In this document: in pieces, positions 8,374 to 15,725 of the stretch | How positions within the stretch are numbered: position 1 is the first letter of the stretch | How the letters are laid out: each line of letters starts with the position of its first letter | Source of the DNA: Mangrovimonas futianensis | Lineage (GTDB): Bacteria; Bacteroidota; Bacteroidia; Flavobacteriales; Flavobacteriaceae | DNA: 64,000 nucleotides | Direction of reading: 5' to 3' | Assembly (NCBI RefSeq): GCF_021245805.1 | Contig: NZ_JAJJNF010000005.1 | Span: 1 to 64,000, forward strand | Position numbers and translations under genes: made by a program | Notes under the pieces: model-generated | What the model saw: only the letters and a program-made list of their open reading frames with translations | What the model was told of the DNA's origin: nothing | Databases searched by the model: none

Positions 8374-9162
8374 ATGAAAACTTTTAAAAATAAATCAATT
8401 ATTATAACAGGAGCCGCTATGGGATTAGGTTATGCAACTGCAAAATTTTTAGCCGAAAAAGGAGCAGATCTTACCTTGGTGGATTTTAATAAAGAAAAGC
8501 TAGAAGAAACAGCTAAGGAATTAAAGGACGCATTCTCAATAAGAGTTGTTTCTGTTGTTGCAGATGTATCTAAAGAAGAAAGTGTAAAAGAATACGTAGC
8601 TAAGGCCAAAGAGGCTTTTAGTAAGATTGATGGATTCTATAATAATGCTGGAATTGAAGGTCGACAAGCCGATATGGTGGATTATGATCTAGACGTATTC
8701 AAAAAGGTGATTGATATCAACTTGATGGGTGTTTATTATGGTTTACGTTATGTACTTCCAGAATTGGTTGCCAATGGTGGTGGACGAATTGTAAACGTGG
8801 CCTCTGTAGGTGGTATTCGAGGGGTTTTGAACCAAACACCTTATGTGGCTTCAAAACACGCTGTGGCTGGAATGACTAAAAATGCAGCTTTAGAGTATGG
8901 AAAGCACCAAATTTTCACTAATGCCATTGCACCTGGGGCAATTTTAACACCTATGGTTGCTGAGGCTTTTAAACAGGTTAATCCAGATGATCCAAAGGCA
9001 GCGGAAGCAGATTATGCACAAAGAAACCCAACCAGACGATTGGGGAAACCTGAGGAAGTTGCCAGTTTGGTAGCCTATTTGTTAAGTGATGACTGTAATT
9101 ATGTCAACGGTCAGGTAATAGCCATAGATGGTGGTGAATCTAATATGTATGGTAACGCCTAA
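8374..9162 (+). CDS. SDR-family oxidoreductase
   Basis: 262 residues, a classical short-chain dehydrogenase. Cofactor motif TGAAMGLG at 12-19, structural NNAG at 90-93, and the catalytic set Ser144, Tyr157, Lys161 (YVASK). Asp37 at the end of the second strand suggests preference for NAD over NADP. The C-terminal DGG segment is typical. Substrate not predictable; the best analogues are glucose-1-dehydrogenase-like and 3-oxoacyl reductase-like SDRs. The downstream DUF3861 gene starts 4 bases after the stop, so they form one transcription unit. Confidence 0.88.
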   Translation: MKTFKNKSIIITGAAMGLGYATAKFLAEKGADLTLVDFNKEKLEETAKELKDAFSIRVVSVVADVSKEESVKEYVAKAKEAFSKIDGFYNNAGIEGRQADMVDYDLDVFKKVIDINLMGVYYGLRYVLPELVANGGGRIVNVASVGGIRGVLNQTPYVASKHAVAGMTKNAALEYGKHQIFTNAIAPGAILTPMVAEAFKQVNPDDPKAAEADYAQRNPTRRLGKPEEVASLVAYLLSDDCNYVNGQVIAIDGGESNMYGNA

Positions 9163-9166
9163 GGTA

Positions 9167-9460
9167 ATGGGTAAGAAAGCCAATCACTATAGATTAACAA
9201 TGGAGGAGGTGATTTTAAAAGATCCCAATGAACCTCTTAAAGATCCGATCACTTTGGAATTTGATAATCATGATGACATTTTTAAAATTATGGATATCGT
9301 GAAACAAAAGCAATTGTTTGAAAGTGAAAGTCAGGCTCAAGAATTTGCCTTAGGACTTAAGCTTTTTGGCGAAGTGATGCTAAAAAATAGAAACCATCCA
9401 ATTTTTGAATCATTTTATCCAGCGTTTAGTGCTTTTATGAAGACACTAAAAAGTCAATGA
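9167..9460 (+). CDS. DUF3861 domain-containing protein
   Basis: 97 residues from the ATG at 9167, which follows the SDR stop by 4 bases; an earlier in-frame ATG at 9128 would overlap the SDR gene and add residues not found in the family. The segments HYRLTMEEV, LEFDNHDDIFKIMDIV and EFALGLKLFGEVMLKNRNHP are diagnostic of DUF3861, a small cytoplasmic family of unknown function. It is the last gene before a strong terminator. Confidence 0.85.
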   Translation: MGKKANHYRLTMEEVILKDPNEPLKDPITLEFDNHDDIFKIMDIVKQKQLFESESQAQEFALGLKLFGEVMLKNRNHPIFESFYPAFSAFMKTLKSQ

Positions 9461-9480
9461 TTCATATTCAAACTTAATTT

Positions 9481-9510
9481 AAAAGGAGCCAATTTGGCTC
9501 CTTTTTTTTT
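9481..9510 (+). terminator. Rho-independent terminator after the SDR-DUF3861 unit
   Basis: GGAGCCA (9485-9491) pairs with TGGCTCC (9495-9501) around a 3-base loop; flanking A and T runs extend the stem, and ten T end the element. Confidence 0.9.
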
Positions 9511-9589
9511 ATCGATTTCATTGATTTTTATAAACCGTATTGAAAACATAATTAAGATTTTATAAAAATTATAAACTAAATCGATTTCG

Positions 9590-9654
9590 TTTTCCGGGAA
9601 AAATTTGAACATGATTTTTATCATGAAACCCTCTTTACAACTACTCTAACTTTG
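9590..9654 (+). promoter_or_regulatory. Promoter of the methylmalonyl-CoA operon with CRP/FNR-like box
   Basis: TAACTTTG at 9647-9654 is a perfect -7 element 30 bases before the epimerase gene. There is no TTTG at -33; instead ATGAT-TTTT-ATCAT at 9611-9624 forms a palindrome like a CRP/FNR-family site, centred 29.5 bases before the -7 element, or about -43 from the likely start site. A second palindrome, TTTTCC-G-GGAAAA, lies at 9590-9602. The same box and spacing recur before fadL at 61071. Confidence 0.6.
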
Positions 9655-9684
9655 ATGTATAATAATGATTAATCATTTTAAGTC

Positions 9685-10092
9685 ATGAATATTTCGCACA
9701 TAGAACACATTGGAATTGCGGTAGATAACTTGGAAGAATCCATTCAATATTATGAAAATGTATTGGGGTTAACATGCTACTCTATTGAAGAGGTAAAGGA
9801 TCAAAAAGTAAAGACGGCTTTCTTTCTGGTTGGTGATACTAAAATTGAATTATTGGAAAGCACTTCACCTGATGGTCCAATAGGAAAATACATTGAAAAA
9901 AGAGGGCCAGGAATACATCACTTAGCTTTTGCTGTGGATAGTGCTAATAAAGCCTTAAAACAAGCAGAGGAACGTGGAGTGAGATTGATAGATGCCCAAT
10001 CTAGAAAAGGTGCAGAAGGACTTAATATTGGCTTTCTTCATCCAAAGTCAACAAACGGCGTTCTAACAGAACTTTGCTCCAAAGAGCTATAA
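9685..10092 (+). CDS. mce: Methylmalonyl-CoA epimerase
   Basis: 135 residues of the vicinal oxygen chelate fold. The opening HIEHIGIAVDNLEESIQYY holds the first metal His; GIHHLAFAVD supplies another, and LTELCSK near the end holds the conserved Glu. The enzyme interconverts (2R)- and (2S)-methylmalonyl-CoA, linking the decarboxylase/carboxylase to the B12 mutase. It is the first gene of an operon of seven genes that holds those partners, which makes the assignment firm. Cytoplasmic. Confidence 0.95.
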   Translation: MNISHIEHIGIAVDNLEESIQYYENVLGLTCYSIEEVKDQKVKTAFFLVGDTKIELLESTSPDGPIGKYIEKRGPGIHHLAFAVDSANKALKQAEERGVRLIDAQSRKGAEGLNIGFLHPKSTNGVLTELCSKEL

Positions 10093-10123
10093 TAAGATAA
10101 ATAATTTATAAAGTTTGGAACTT

Positions 10124-11683
10124 ATGACAACGCAAGATAAAATCAACGAACTTATAGAAAAACGAGCTAAAGCACGATTGGGTGGAGGTGAAAAGAGAAT
10201 TGATTCACAACATGCTAAAGGAAAATTAACAGCAAGAGAAAGAATAGAAATTCTTTTGGATGATGATAGCTTTGAAGAGTTTGACATGTTTGTAACCCAT
10301 AGAACGAAATCATTTGGGTTGGATAAACAAATATTTCTTTCTGATGGTGTGGTAACAGGTCACGGTACCATAGATGGTAGAATTGTCTATGTGTTTGGAC
10401 AAGATTTTACCGTTTTTGGAGGATCACTTTCTGAAACCTACGCTTTGAAGATTTGTAAAATTATGGATATGGCCATGAAGGTAGGTGCACCTGTTATTGG
10501 GCTTAACGATAGTGGAGGGGCACGTATTCAAGAAGGAGTGAGATCTTTGGCTGGTTATGCTGAGATATTCCAGCGTAACATTATGGCTTCGGGAGTGATT
10601 CCTCAAATATCTTCAATATTAGGTCCTTGTGCTGGTGGAGCCGTTTATTCTCCTGCATTAACCGATTTTACCATCATGACAGACCAAACCAGTTATATGT
10701 TTGTTACTGGGCCTAAAGTAGTACAATCGGTAACAGGTGAAAATGTTACCACTGAACAGTTGGGAGGGGCAAATATCCATTCTACAAAATCGGGGGTTTC
10801 TCACTTTTTAGCTGAAAATGACGAAGAAAATTTATTGTTGATAAGAAAGCTTCTTAGCTACATGCCTTCAAATAATTTGGAAGATCCACCAATAATTTCA
10901 ACGTCTGATCCAATAGATAGATTGGATGATGTCTTAAATAGCATCATACCTGAAAATCCGAATCAACCTTATGACATTTTGGATGTGATCAGCACAATTA
11001 CCGACAATGGGGAATTTTTAGAGGTTCACAGAAACTATGCTAAAAACATTGTTGTTGGGTTTGCGAGATTTAATGGCCGTTCCGTAGGAGTGGTTGCCAA
11101 TCAACCTAAATTTTATGCGGGTGTTTTAGATACAGAAGCTTCTAGAAAGGCAGCGCGTTTTGTTCGTTTCTGTGACGCTTTCAACATACCATTGGTTACT
11201 TTGGTTGATGTCCCTGGGTTTTTACCAGGAACAGGTCAGGAATATGCTGGAATTATTCTACACGGAGCGAAACTGTTGTTTGCTTATGGTGAGGCAACAG
11301 TGCCGAAAGTGACCATTACCTTAAGGAAATCTTACGGAGGTGCCCATGATGTAATGAGCTGTAAACAACTCCGTGGCGATTTAAACTATGCCTGGCCAAC
11401 TGCAGAAATAGCTGTAATGGGAGCAAAAGGAGCGGTGGAAGTTTTGGAAGGTTCCAATATCAGAAAAATTGAAGATGATGATGAGAAGCAACATTATATC
11501 GAGGAAAAAGAAAACGAATATACCGCCAAATTTGCCAACCCTTATGTGGCAGCCAAATATGGTTTTATAGACGATGTGATTGAGCCAAGAAATACAAGAT
11601 TCCGAATTATTAGAGCCTTGGAACTATTAGCTAATAAGAAAGAGGTGAATCCACCTAAGAAACATTCAAATATTCCATTGTAA
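10124..11683 (+). CDS. mmdA: Methylmalonyl-CoA decarboxylase alpha / propionyl-CoA carboxylase beta subunit
   Basis: 519 residues from the ATG at 10124; the in-frame TTG nine bases upstream is less likely. A double crotonase-fold carboxyltransferase: first half with GGARIQEGVRSLAGY and GPCAGGAVYSPALTDF, second half with VDVPGFLPGTGQEY and KSYGGAHDVM. It moves the carboxyl group between (methyl)malonyl-CoA and biotin. MmdA of Na+ pumps and PccB of ATP-dependent carboxylase are close relatives; the following gamma, biotin carrier and beta pump genes, and the lack of a biotin carboxylase gene, favour the pump complex. Its stop codon overlaps the next start by one base. Confidence 0.9.
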   Translation: MTTQDKINELIEKRAKARLGGGEKRIDSQHAKGKLTARERIEILLDDDSFEEFDMFVTHRTKSFGLDKQIFLSDGVVTGHGTIDGRIVYVFGQDFTVFGGSLSETYALKICKIMDMAMKVGAPVIGLNDSGGARIQEGVRSLAGYAEIFQRNIMASGVIPQISSILGPCAGGAVYSPALTDFTIMTDQTSYMFVTGPKVVQSVTGENVTTEQLGGANIHSTKSGVSHFLAENDEENLLLIRKLLSYMPSNNLEDPPIISTSDPIDRLDDVLNSIIPENPNQPYDILDVISTITDNGEFLEVHRNYAKNIVVGFARFNGRSVGVVANQPKFYAGVLDTEASRKAARFVRFCDAFNIPLVTLVDVPGFLPGTGQEYAGIILHGAKLLFAYGEATVPKVTITLRKSYGGAHDVMSCKQLRGDLNYAWPTAEIAVMGAKGAVEVLEGSNIRKIEDDDEKQHYIEEKENEYTAKFANPYVAAKYGFIDDVIEPRNTRFRIIRALELLANKKEVNPPKKHSNIPL

Positions 11684-12045
11684 TGAAAACGATCCTATTA
11701 TATACCGATGTTTTGGATGAGGGATATATCATCCTGATGACAGGACTTTTGATTGTCTTTGGAGGACTACTATTACTTACGTTATTCTTTAAGTATGGAT
11801 TGCCTTTTATGCTTTATATCTACAAGTTGATTACTAAAGGTCCAGACAAGAAGGTTAAAGAAATTTCGCCAACAGTCAATGAAAATTTCACCGGGGAAAT
11901 TGCAGCAGCTATTTCAGTGGCAGTACATATGTATCTCGATGAACAGCATGACAATGAAAATGCCATACTTACTATTAAGCAAGCAAGGAAAATGTATTCA
12001 CCATGGAGCTCAAAAATTTATGGTGCCTATAACAATAGATTTTAA
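11683..12045 (+). CDS. OadG-family sodium pump decarboxylase gamma subunit
   Basis: 120 residues. One membrane segment (GYIILMTGLLIVFGGLLLL, about residues 15-45) is followed by a charged cytoplasmic tail that includes AAAISVAVHMYLD and ends near YGAYNNRF. OadG/MmdD subunits are small single-pass proteins that hold the carboxyltransferase on the membrane beta subunit. The start overlaps the stop of the preceding gene by one base. The family is weakly conserved, so operon position carries much of the evidence. Confidence 0.85.
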   Translation: MKTILLYTDVLDEGYIILMTGLLIVFGGLLLLTLFFKYGLPFMLYIYKLITKGPDKKVKEISPTVNENFTGEIAAAISVAVHMYLDEQHDNENAILTIKQARKMYSPWSSKIYGAYNNRF

Positions 12046-12072
12046 CCCATTTATTTAGAAAATCTAAAGATC

Positions 12073-12495
12073 ATGAAAAATTTCACATTCAATATAAACG
12101 AGAATAGCTACAGTGTTAGAATCTTATCGCAAGAAGATAACACCATCGAGTTAGAAGTCAACGGAACAAATTACTTGGTGAAAATGAAGGAAGAAATAAA
12201 AAGCAGGAAGACACCTACTTTAGTTCGTAAACCTTCAACAACAGCACCAGTTGAGCCAATTAAGGTCAATCCAAGTTCTTCAAAAACAACCATCACTGCA
12301 CCAATTCCAGGTGTTGTGTTATCTCTTAAAGTTCAGGTTGGAGATACTATTAAAGCCAATGATTCCTTGATGATTTTGGAAGCCATGAAAATGGAAAACA
12401 ATATCGTATCAGAAAAATCAGGAACCGTTACTGCTATTAATGTAAAACCTGGTCAGCAAGTATTACAAGGAGAAGTAATGATAGAGATTGAATAG
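12073..12495 (+). CDS. Biotin carboxyl carrier protein of the decarboxylase complex
   Basis: 140 residues. The N-terminal ~40 residues form a small beta domain, residues 45-75 are a Pro/Ser/Thr-rich flexible linker, and residues 76-140 are the biotinyl domain. The biotinylation motif EAMKMEN places the modified Lys at 106. It carries the carboxyl group from the carboxyltransferase to the membrane pump. The gene lies between the gamma and beta pump subunits, as in other methylmalonyl-CoA decarboxylase clusters. Confidence 0.93.
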   Translation: MKNFTFNINENSYSVRILSQEDNTIELEVNGTNYLVKMKEEIKSRKTPTLVRKPSTTAPVEPIKVNPSSSKTTITAPIPGVVLSLKVQVGDTIKANDSLMILEAMKMENNIVSEKSGTVTAINVKPGQQVLQGEVMIEIE

Positions 12496-12547
12496 AATTG
12501 AGAATGCTTATTGTCTTTACGGCTAATTAAGCGTAAAAAACTACACA

Positions 12548-13870
12548 ATGAAAAAAATATTATTGATAATAGGTGTAATCTCCCTTCTCATCTCAATGAG
12601 ACCTATTTTGGGGTTGACTTCAGCAGCTTCCAATACAGTTGGAACTACTGCTGTGACAAGTGTTACAGAGGAAGAGCAGGAGGATAGTTTTATTTCAGAA
12701 GGAATTAGTGGTGTTAAACAGTTTTTAAGTTATACGGGTTTTGCTAATGCCCAAGCGGGTAATATCATTATGATCGTAATTGGAATTGTTTTCATTTACT
12801 TGGGAATTAAATTTGACTATGAACCCCTTTTACTGATTCCGATTGGAGTAGGGGTGATTATAGGGAATATTCCATTTGTTGCAGGGAATCAAACCGGGAT
12901 TTATGAAACAGGATCTGTTTTGAATTACCTTTACTTTGGGGTGGTTAAGGGAATTTATCCTCCTTTAATTTTCTTAGGGATAGGAGCTATGACCGATTTC
13001 TCATCTTTGATTGCCAATCCAAAATTAATGCTTTTGGGGGCTGCGGCGCAAATAGGTGTTTTTGGAACCTTTTTGGGAGCACTATATCTAGGTTTTAATT
13101 TACCCGAGGCAGGAGCGATAGGCATTATTGGTGGGGCTGATGGTCCAACAGCGATTTTCTTATCTTCTAAATTGGCCAACGGAGTGAACCTTTTACCAGA
13201 TGGAACTACGGTTAAAAACCTAATTGGTCCTATTGCCATTGCAGCCTATTCTTATATGGCATTGGTGCCAGTCATTCAACCTCCAATAATGAAGTTGTTG
13301 ACTACCAAAAAAGAACGACTCATTAGAATGAAACCACCAAGAGCAGTTTCTCAAAAAGAAAAAATGATTTTTCCTGTTGTTGCCTTATTATTGACTACCT
13401 TTATCTCACCAAGTTCATTACCATTATTGGGAATGTTGTTCTTTGGAAATTTGTTGAAGGAATCTGGTAGAACAGAGCGTTTAGCAGAGACTGCAAGGAC
13501 CAAAATGATAGACATCGTAACCATTCTTTTGGGTGTGACCGTGGGAGCTTCTACCCAAGCAGATATTTTTATCACCAAGGACTCTATGTTGATCTTTGGA
13601 TTGGGAGCTATTTCCTTTGTTATAGCCACTATGGGAGGTCTTATTTTTGCTAAATTCATGAATCTATTCCTTAAGGGAGATAATAAAATAAATCCTTTAA
13701 TCGGGGCTTCAGGAGTTTCTGCTGTTCCAGATAGTGCAAGGGTGGTACATGCTGAAGGTTTAAAAGCAGATCCTAAGAATTATTTACTAATGCATGCTAT
13801 GGCACCAAATGTGGCTGGAGTTATTGGGTCAGCCATTGCGGCAGGTATTATTCTAAGCTTTTTAGGCTAA
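12548..13870 (+). CDS. mmdB: Na+-translocating decarboxylase beta subunit (OadB/MmdB)
   Basis: 440 residues with about nine to eleven membrane segments. The two signature regions are present: GGADGPTAIFLSSKLA, with the Asp used in Na+ movement, and GASGVSAVPDSARVVH, matching region VIII of OadB. The protein decarboxylates carboxybiotin and exports Na+, or works in reverse. Unusually, an extra N-terminal hydrophobic segment (residues 1-18) and an acidic Thr/Ser-rich stretch (about 28-50) come before the usual first helix at about residue 70. The next gene is 40 bases on. Confidence 0.93.
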   Translation: MKKILLIIGVISLLISMRPILGLTSAASNTVGTTAVTSVTEEEQEDSFISEGISGVKQFLSYTGFANAQAGNIIMIVIGIVFIYLGIKFDYEPLLLIPIGVGVIIGNIPFVAGNQTGIYETGSVLNYLYFGVVKGIYPPLIFLGIGAMTDFSSLIANPKLMLLGAAAQIGVFGTFLGALYLGFNLPEAGAIGIIGGADGPTAIFLSSKLANGVNLLPDGTTVKNLIGPIAIAAYSYMALVPVIQPPIMKLLTTKKERLIRMKPPRAVSQKEKMIFPVVALLLTTFISPSSLPLLGMLFFGNLLKESGRTERLAETARTKMIDIVTILLGVTVGASTQADIFITKDSMLIFGLGAISFVIATMGGLIFAKFMNLFLKGDNKINPLIGASGVSAVPDSARVVHAEGLKADPKNYLLMHAMAPNVAGVIGSAIAAGIILSFLG

Positions 13871-13910
13871 CATTATTTTAAAGTATAAAGTAAATTGTAA
13901 TACATTTTGT

Positions 13911-15725
13911 ATGAGTACTCAGAATAAATCACTTTTTTCAAATTTCAGTCCTACCTCCAAGCAGGAATGGAAAGATAAAGTGGACACCGATTTAAAAGGT
14001 GTGGATTTTAATAAATTGATTTGGAAGAATTTCAACGGTTTAAATTTTCAACCGTTTTATAATTCAGAAGATGGTATAGAGAGTTTGCCAAATACGGGCC
14101 TTAATTCTCAAGACTTAGTTAACTTTAGAAGTATTAAAGTAAGCACTTCAGAAGAAGGGAACCAGTTGGCAAAACTGGCCATAAATGAAGGGGTGAATGG
14201 TTTGTTGTTTGAAATTGATGGTAAAATTCAGGTCGAAGCACTTTTAAATGGCGTCGATCTCAATAAAGTTGCTATAAGTTTTTTACTTCAATTTGATCAA
14301 ATAGACTTTGCCAAATCCTTTTTGATTTATGCAGTTTCAACTTTGAAGCAAAAGGAAAACTTAAAAGGTTATTTTGACTTTAGAGGTATTTCAAATTATG
14401 TCACAAATGGTTCTTTAAATAAAGCTTTTTTTGACAATTCCTTAGAATTATTGAAACTTACGGGAGCTTTCCCAAACTTTAAAGCATTTACTATTACTGG
14501 GGCTTCTTATTTGGATTCAGGTTCCAACCAAGTTCAAGAGGTTGCTTATTCATTGAATTCATTGGTATTTGTTGTTGAAAAATTGATGGAAAAAGGTGTT
14601 GACGCCAACCAAATTTTTCAAGGCTTACATGTGGAATTGGCGATAGGGTCAGAGTATTTTATAGAAATAGCTAAGTTTAGAGCCTTTCAGAGTCTTTTAA
14701 ATTTACTAGCTAATGAATATGGAGTTACAGATTTTAATCCATTTATAACGGCTAAAACTTCGGTTTGGAGTAAATCGGTTACCGATGCCCATACCAATTT
14801 GTTGAGAGCTACTACTGAGGCTATGTCTGCAATTCTTGGTAATGTTGATGGTGTTTTGATTGATCCTTATGATAAAGAATTCAATGAAGCATCCCAATTT
14901 TCAAATCGTATAGCAGGAAATATTGCCACCATATTAAAAGAAGAATCCTATTTAGGAAAGGTAGCTAACCCGGTTGACGGATCTTATTATATTGAAGAAG
15001 CTACTCAAAAGATTGCAGAAAAGGCTTTGATTTTATTCAAGGAGGTTGAAGCTCAAGGAGGCTTTTTTGAAGCCTTTGAAAAAGGCTTGATTCAAGATCA
15101 AATTTCTGAAATAAGACAAGAAAAAATAAAATGGATTAGCCAGAGAAGGTTACCATTGGTTGGAGTCAATAAATATCCTAACCTTATGGAAACAGTTTCT
15201 TCAGAAGTTTTATCCTCAGGAGCGTCTTCAGACCAAAAACTTTTAAAACCGAGAAGAGCATCGCTAGAAATAGAGGTTGTTAGAAAAGCAACTGAATTAT
15301 TGGTAGAATCTATTGGGAAAAGACCTGTTATTGAGCTTTGTAGTTTTGGAAATTTAACCATGAGAAAGGCAAGAGCCGCTTTCTCCTATGATTTTCTAGG
15401 GGTATCAGGATTTAAAGTTTTAGATGAGAAAAGTTATGAAACGGCTCAATTGGCGGCAGAAGCGAGTGCAGAATCTGATTCTGAGGTGGTTGTTATTTGC
15501 AGTTCCGATCCAGATTATCAAGAAAGTGCCTTAAACTTTGTTGAAACTTTCCGAAGTAAGAATTCTGAAAAGGTCTTATTGTTGGCTGGAAATCCAGTAG
15601 ATTTACTCGACCAATTAAAAGAAGCAGGACTCGATGGTTGTTTGCACATAAAGTCGGATGTCATTCAAACCTTAACAGCCATTCAGAATAAAGTTCAAGA
15701 ACATTATAAATCTTTAGAAGTATGA
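13911..15725 (+). CDS. mutA: Methylmalonyl-CoA mutase small subunit
   Basis: 604 residues, homologous to the large subunit but catalytically degenerate. The TIM-barrel part runs to about residue 430 (KVANPVDGSYYIEE is the usual late barrel motif). The C-terminal Rossmann-like domain (about 460-600) lacks the DxHxxG cobalamin-ligand motif, as expected for the small subunit of the heterodimer. It supports MutB structurally. The start codon of mutB overlaps the end of this gene by four bases (ATGA), so the two are translationally coupled. Confidence 0.93.
   Translation: MSTQNKSLFSNFSPTSKQEWKDKVDTDLKGVDFNKLIWKNFNGLNFQPFYNSEDGIESLPNTGLNSQDLVNFRSIKVSTSEEGNQLAKLAINEGVNGLLFEIDGKIQVEALLNGVDLNKVAISFLLQFDQIDFAKSFLIYAVSTLKQKENLKGYFDFRGISNYVTNGSLNKAFFDNSLELLKLTGAFPNFKAFTITGASYLDSGSNQVQEVAYSLNSLVFVVEKLMEKGVDANQIFQGLHVELAIGSEYFIEIAKFRAFQSLLNLLANEYGVTDFNPFITAKTSVWSKSVTDAHTNLLRATTEAMSAILGNVDGVLIDPYDKEFNEASQFSNRIAGNIATILKEESYLGKVANPVDGSYYIEEATQKIAEKALILFKEVEAQGGFFEAFEKGLIQDQISEIRQEKIKWISQRRLPLVGVNKYPNLMETVSSEVLSSGASSDQKLLKPRRASLEIEVVRKATELLVESIGKRPVIELCSFGNLTMRKARAAFSYDFLGVSGFKVLDEKSYETAQLAAEASAESDSEVVVICSSDPDYQESALNFVETFRSKNSEKVLLLAGNPVDLLDQLKEAGLDGCLHIKSDVIQTLTAIQNKVQEHYKSLEV

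Noticed and set aside
9511..9684. Cobalamin riboswitch before the B12-dependent mutase operon
   Set aside because: The 174 bases contain no B12-box or matching stem pattern; only protein-binding-type palindromes and a promoter are seen.
12955..13239. Open frame of about 94 codons on the minus strand inside mmdB
   Set aside because: It lies wholly within a well-conserved membrane protein gene and its composition is what the opposite strand of such a gene gives. Several similar opposite-strand frames inside other genes were dismissed for the same reason.
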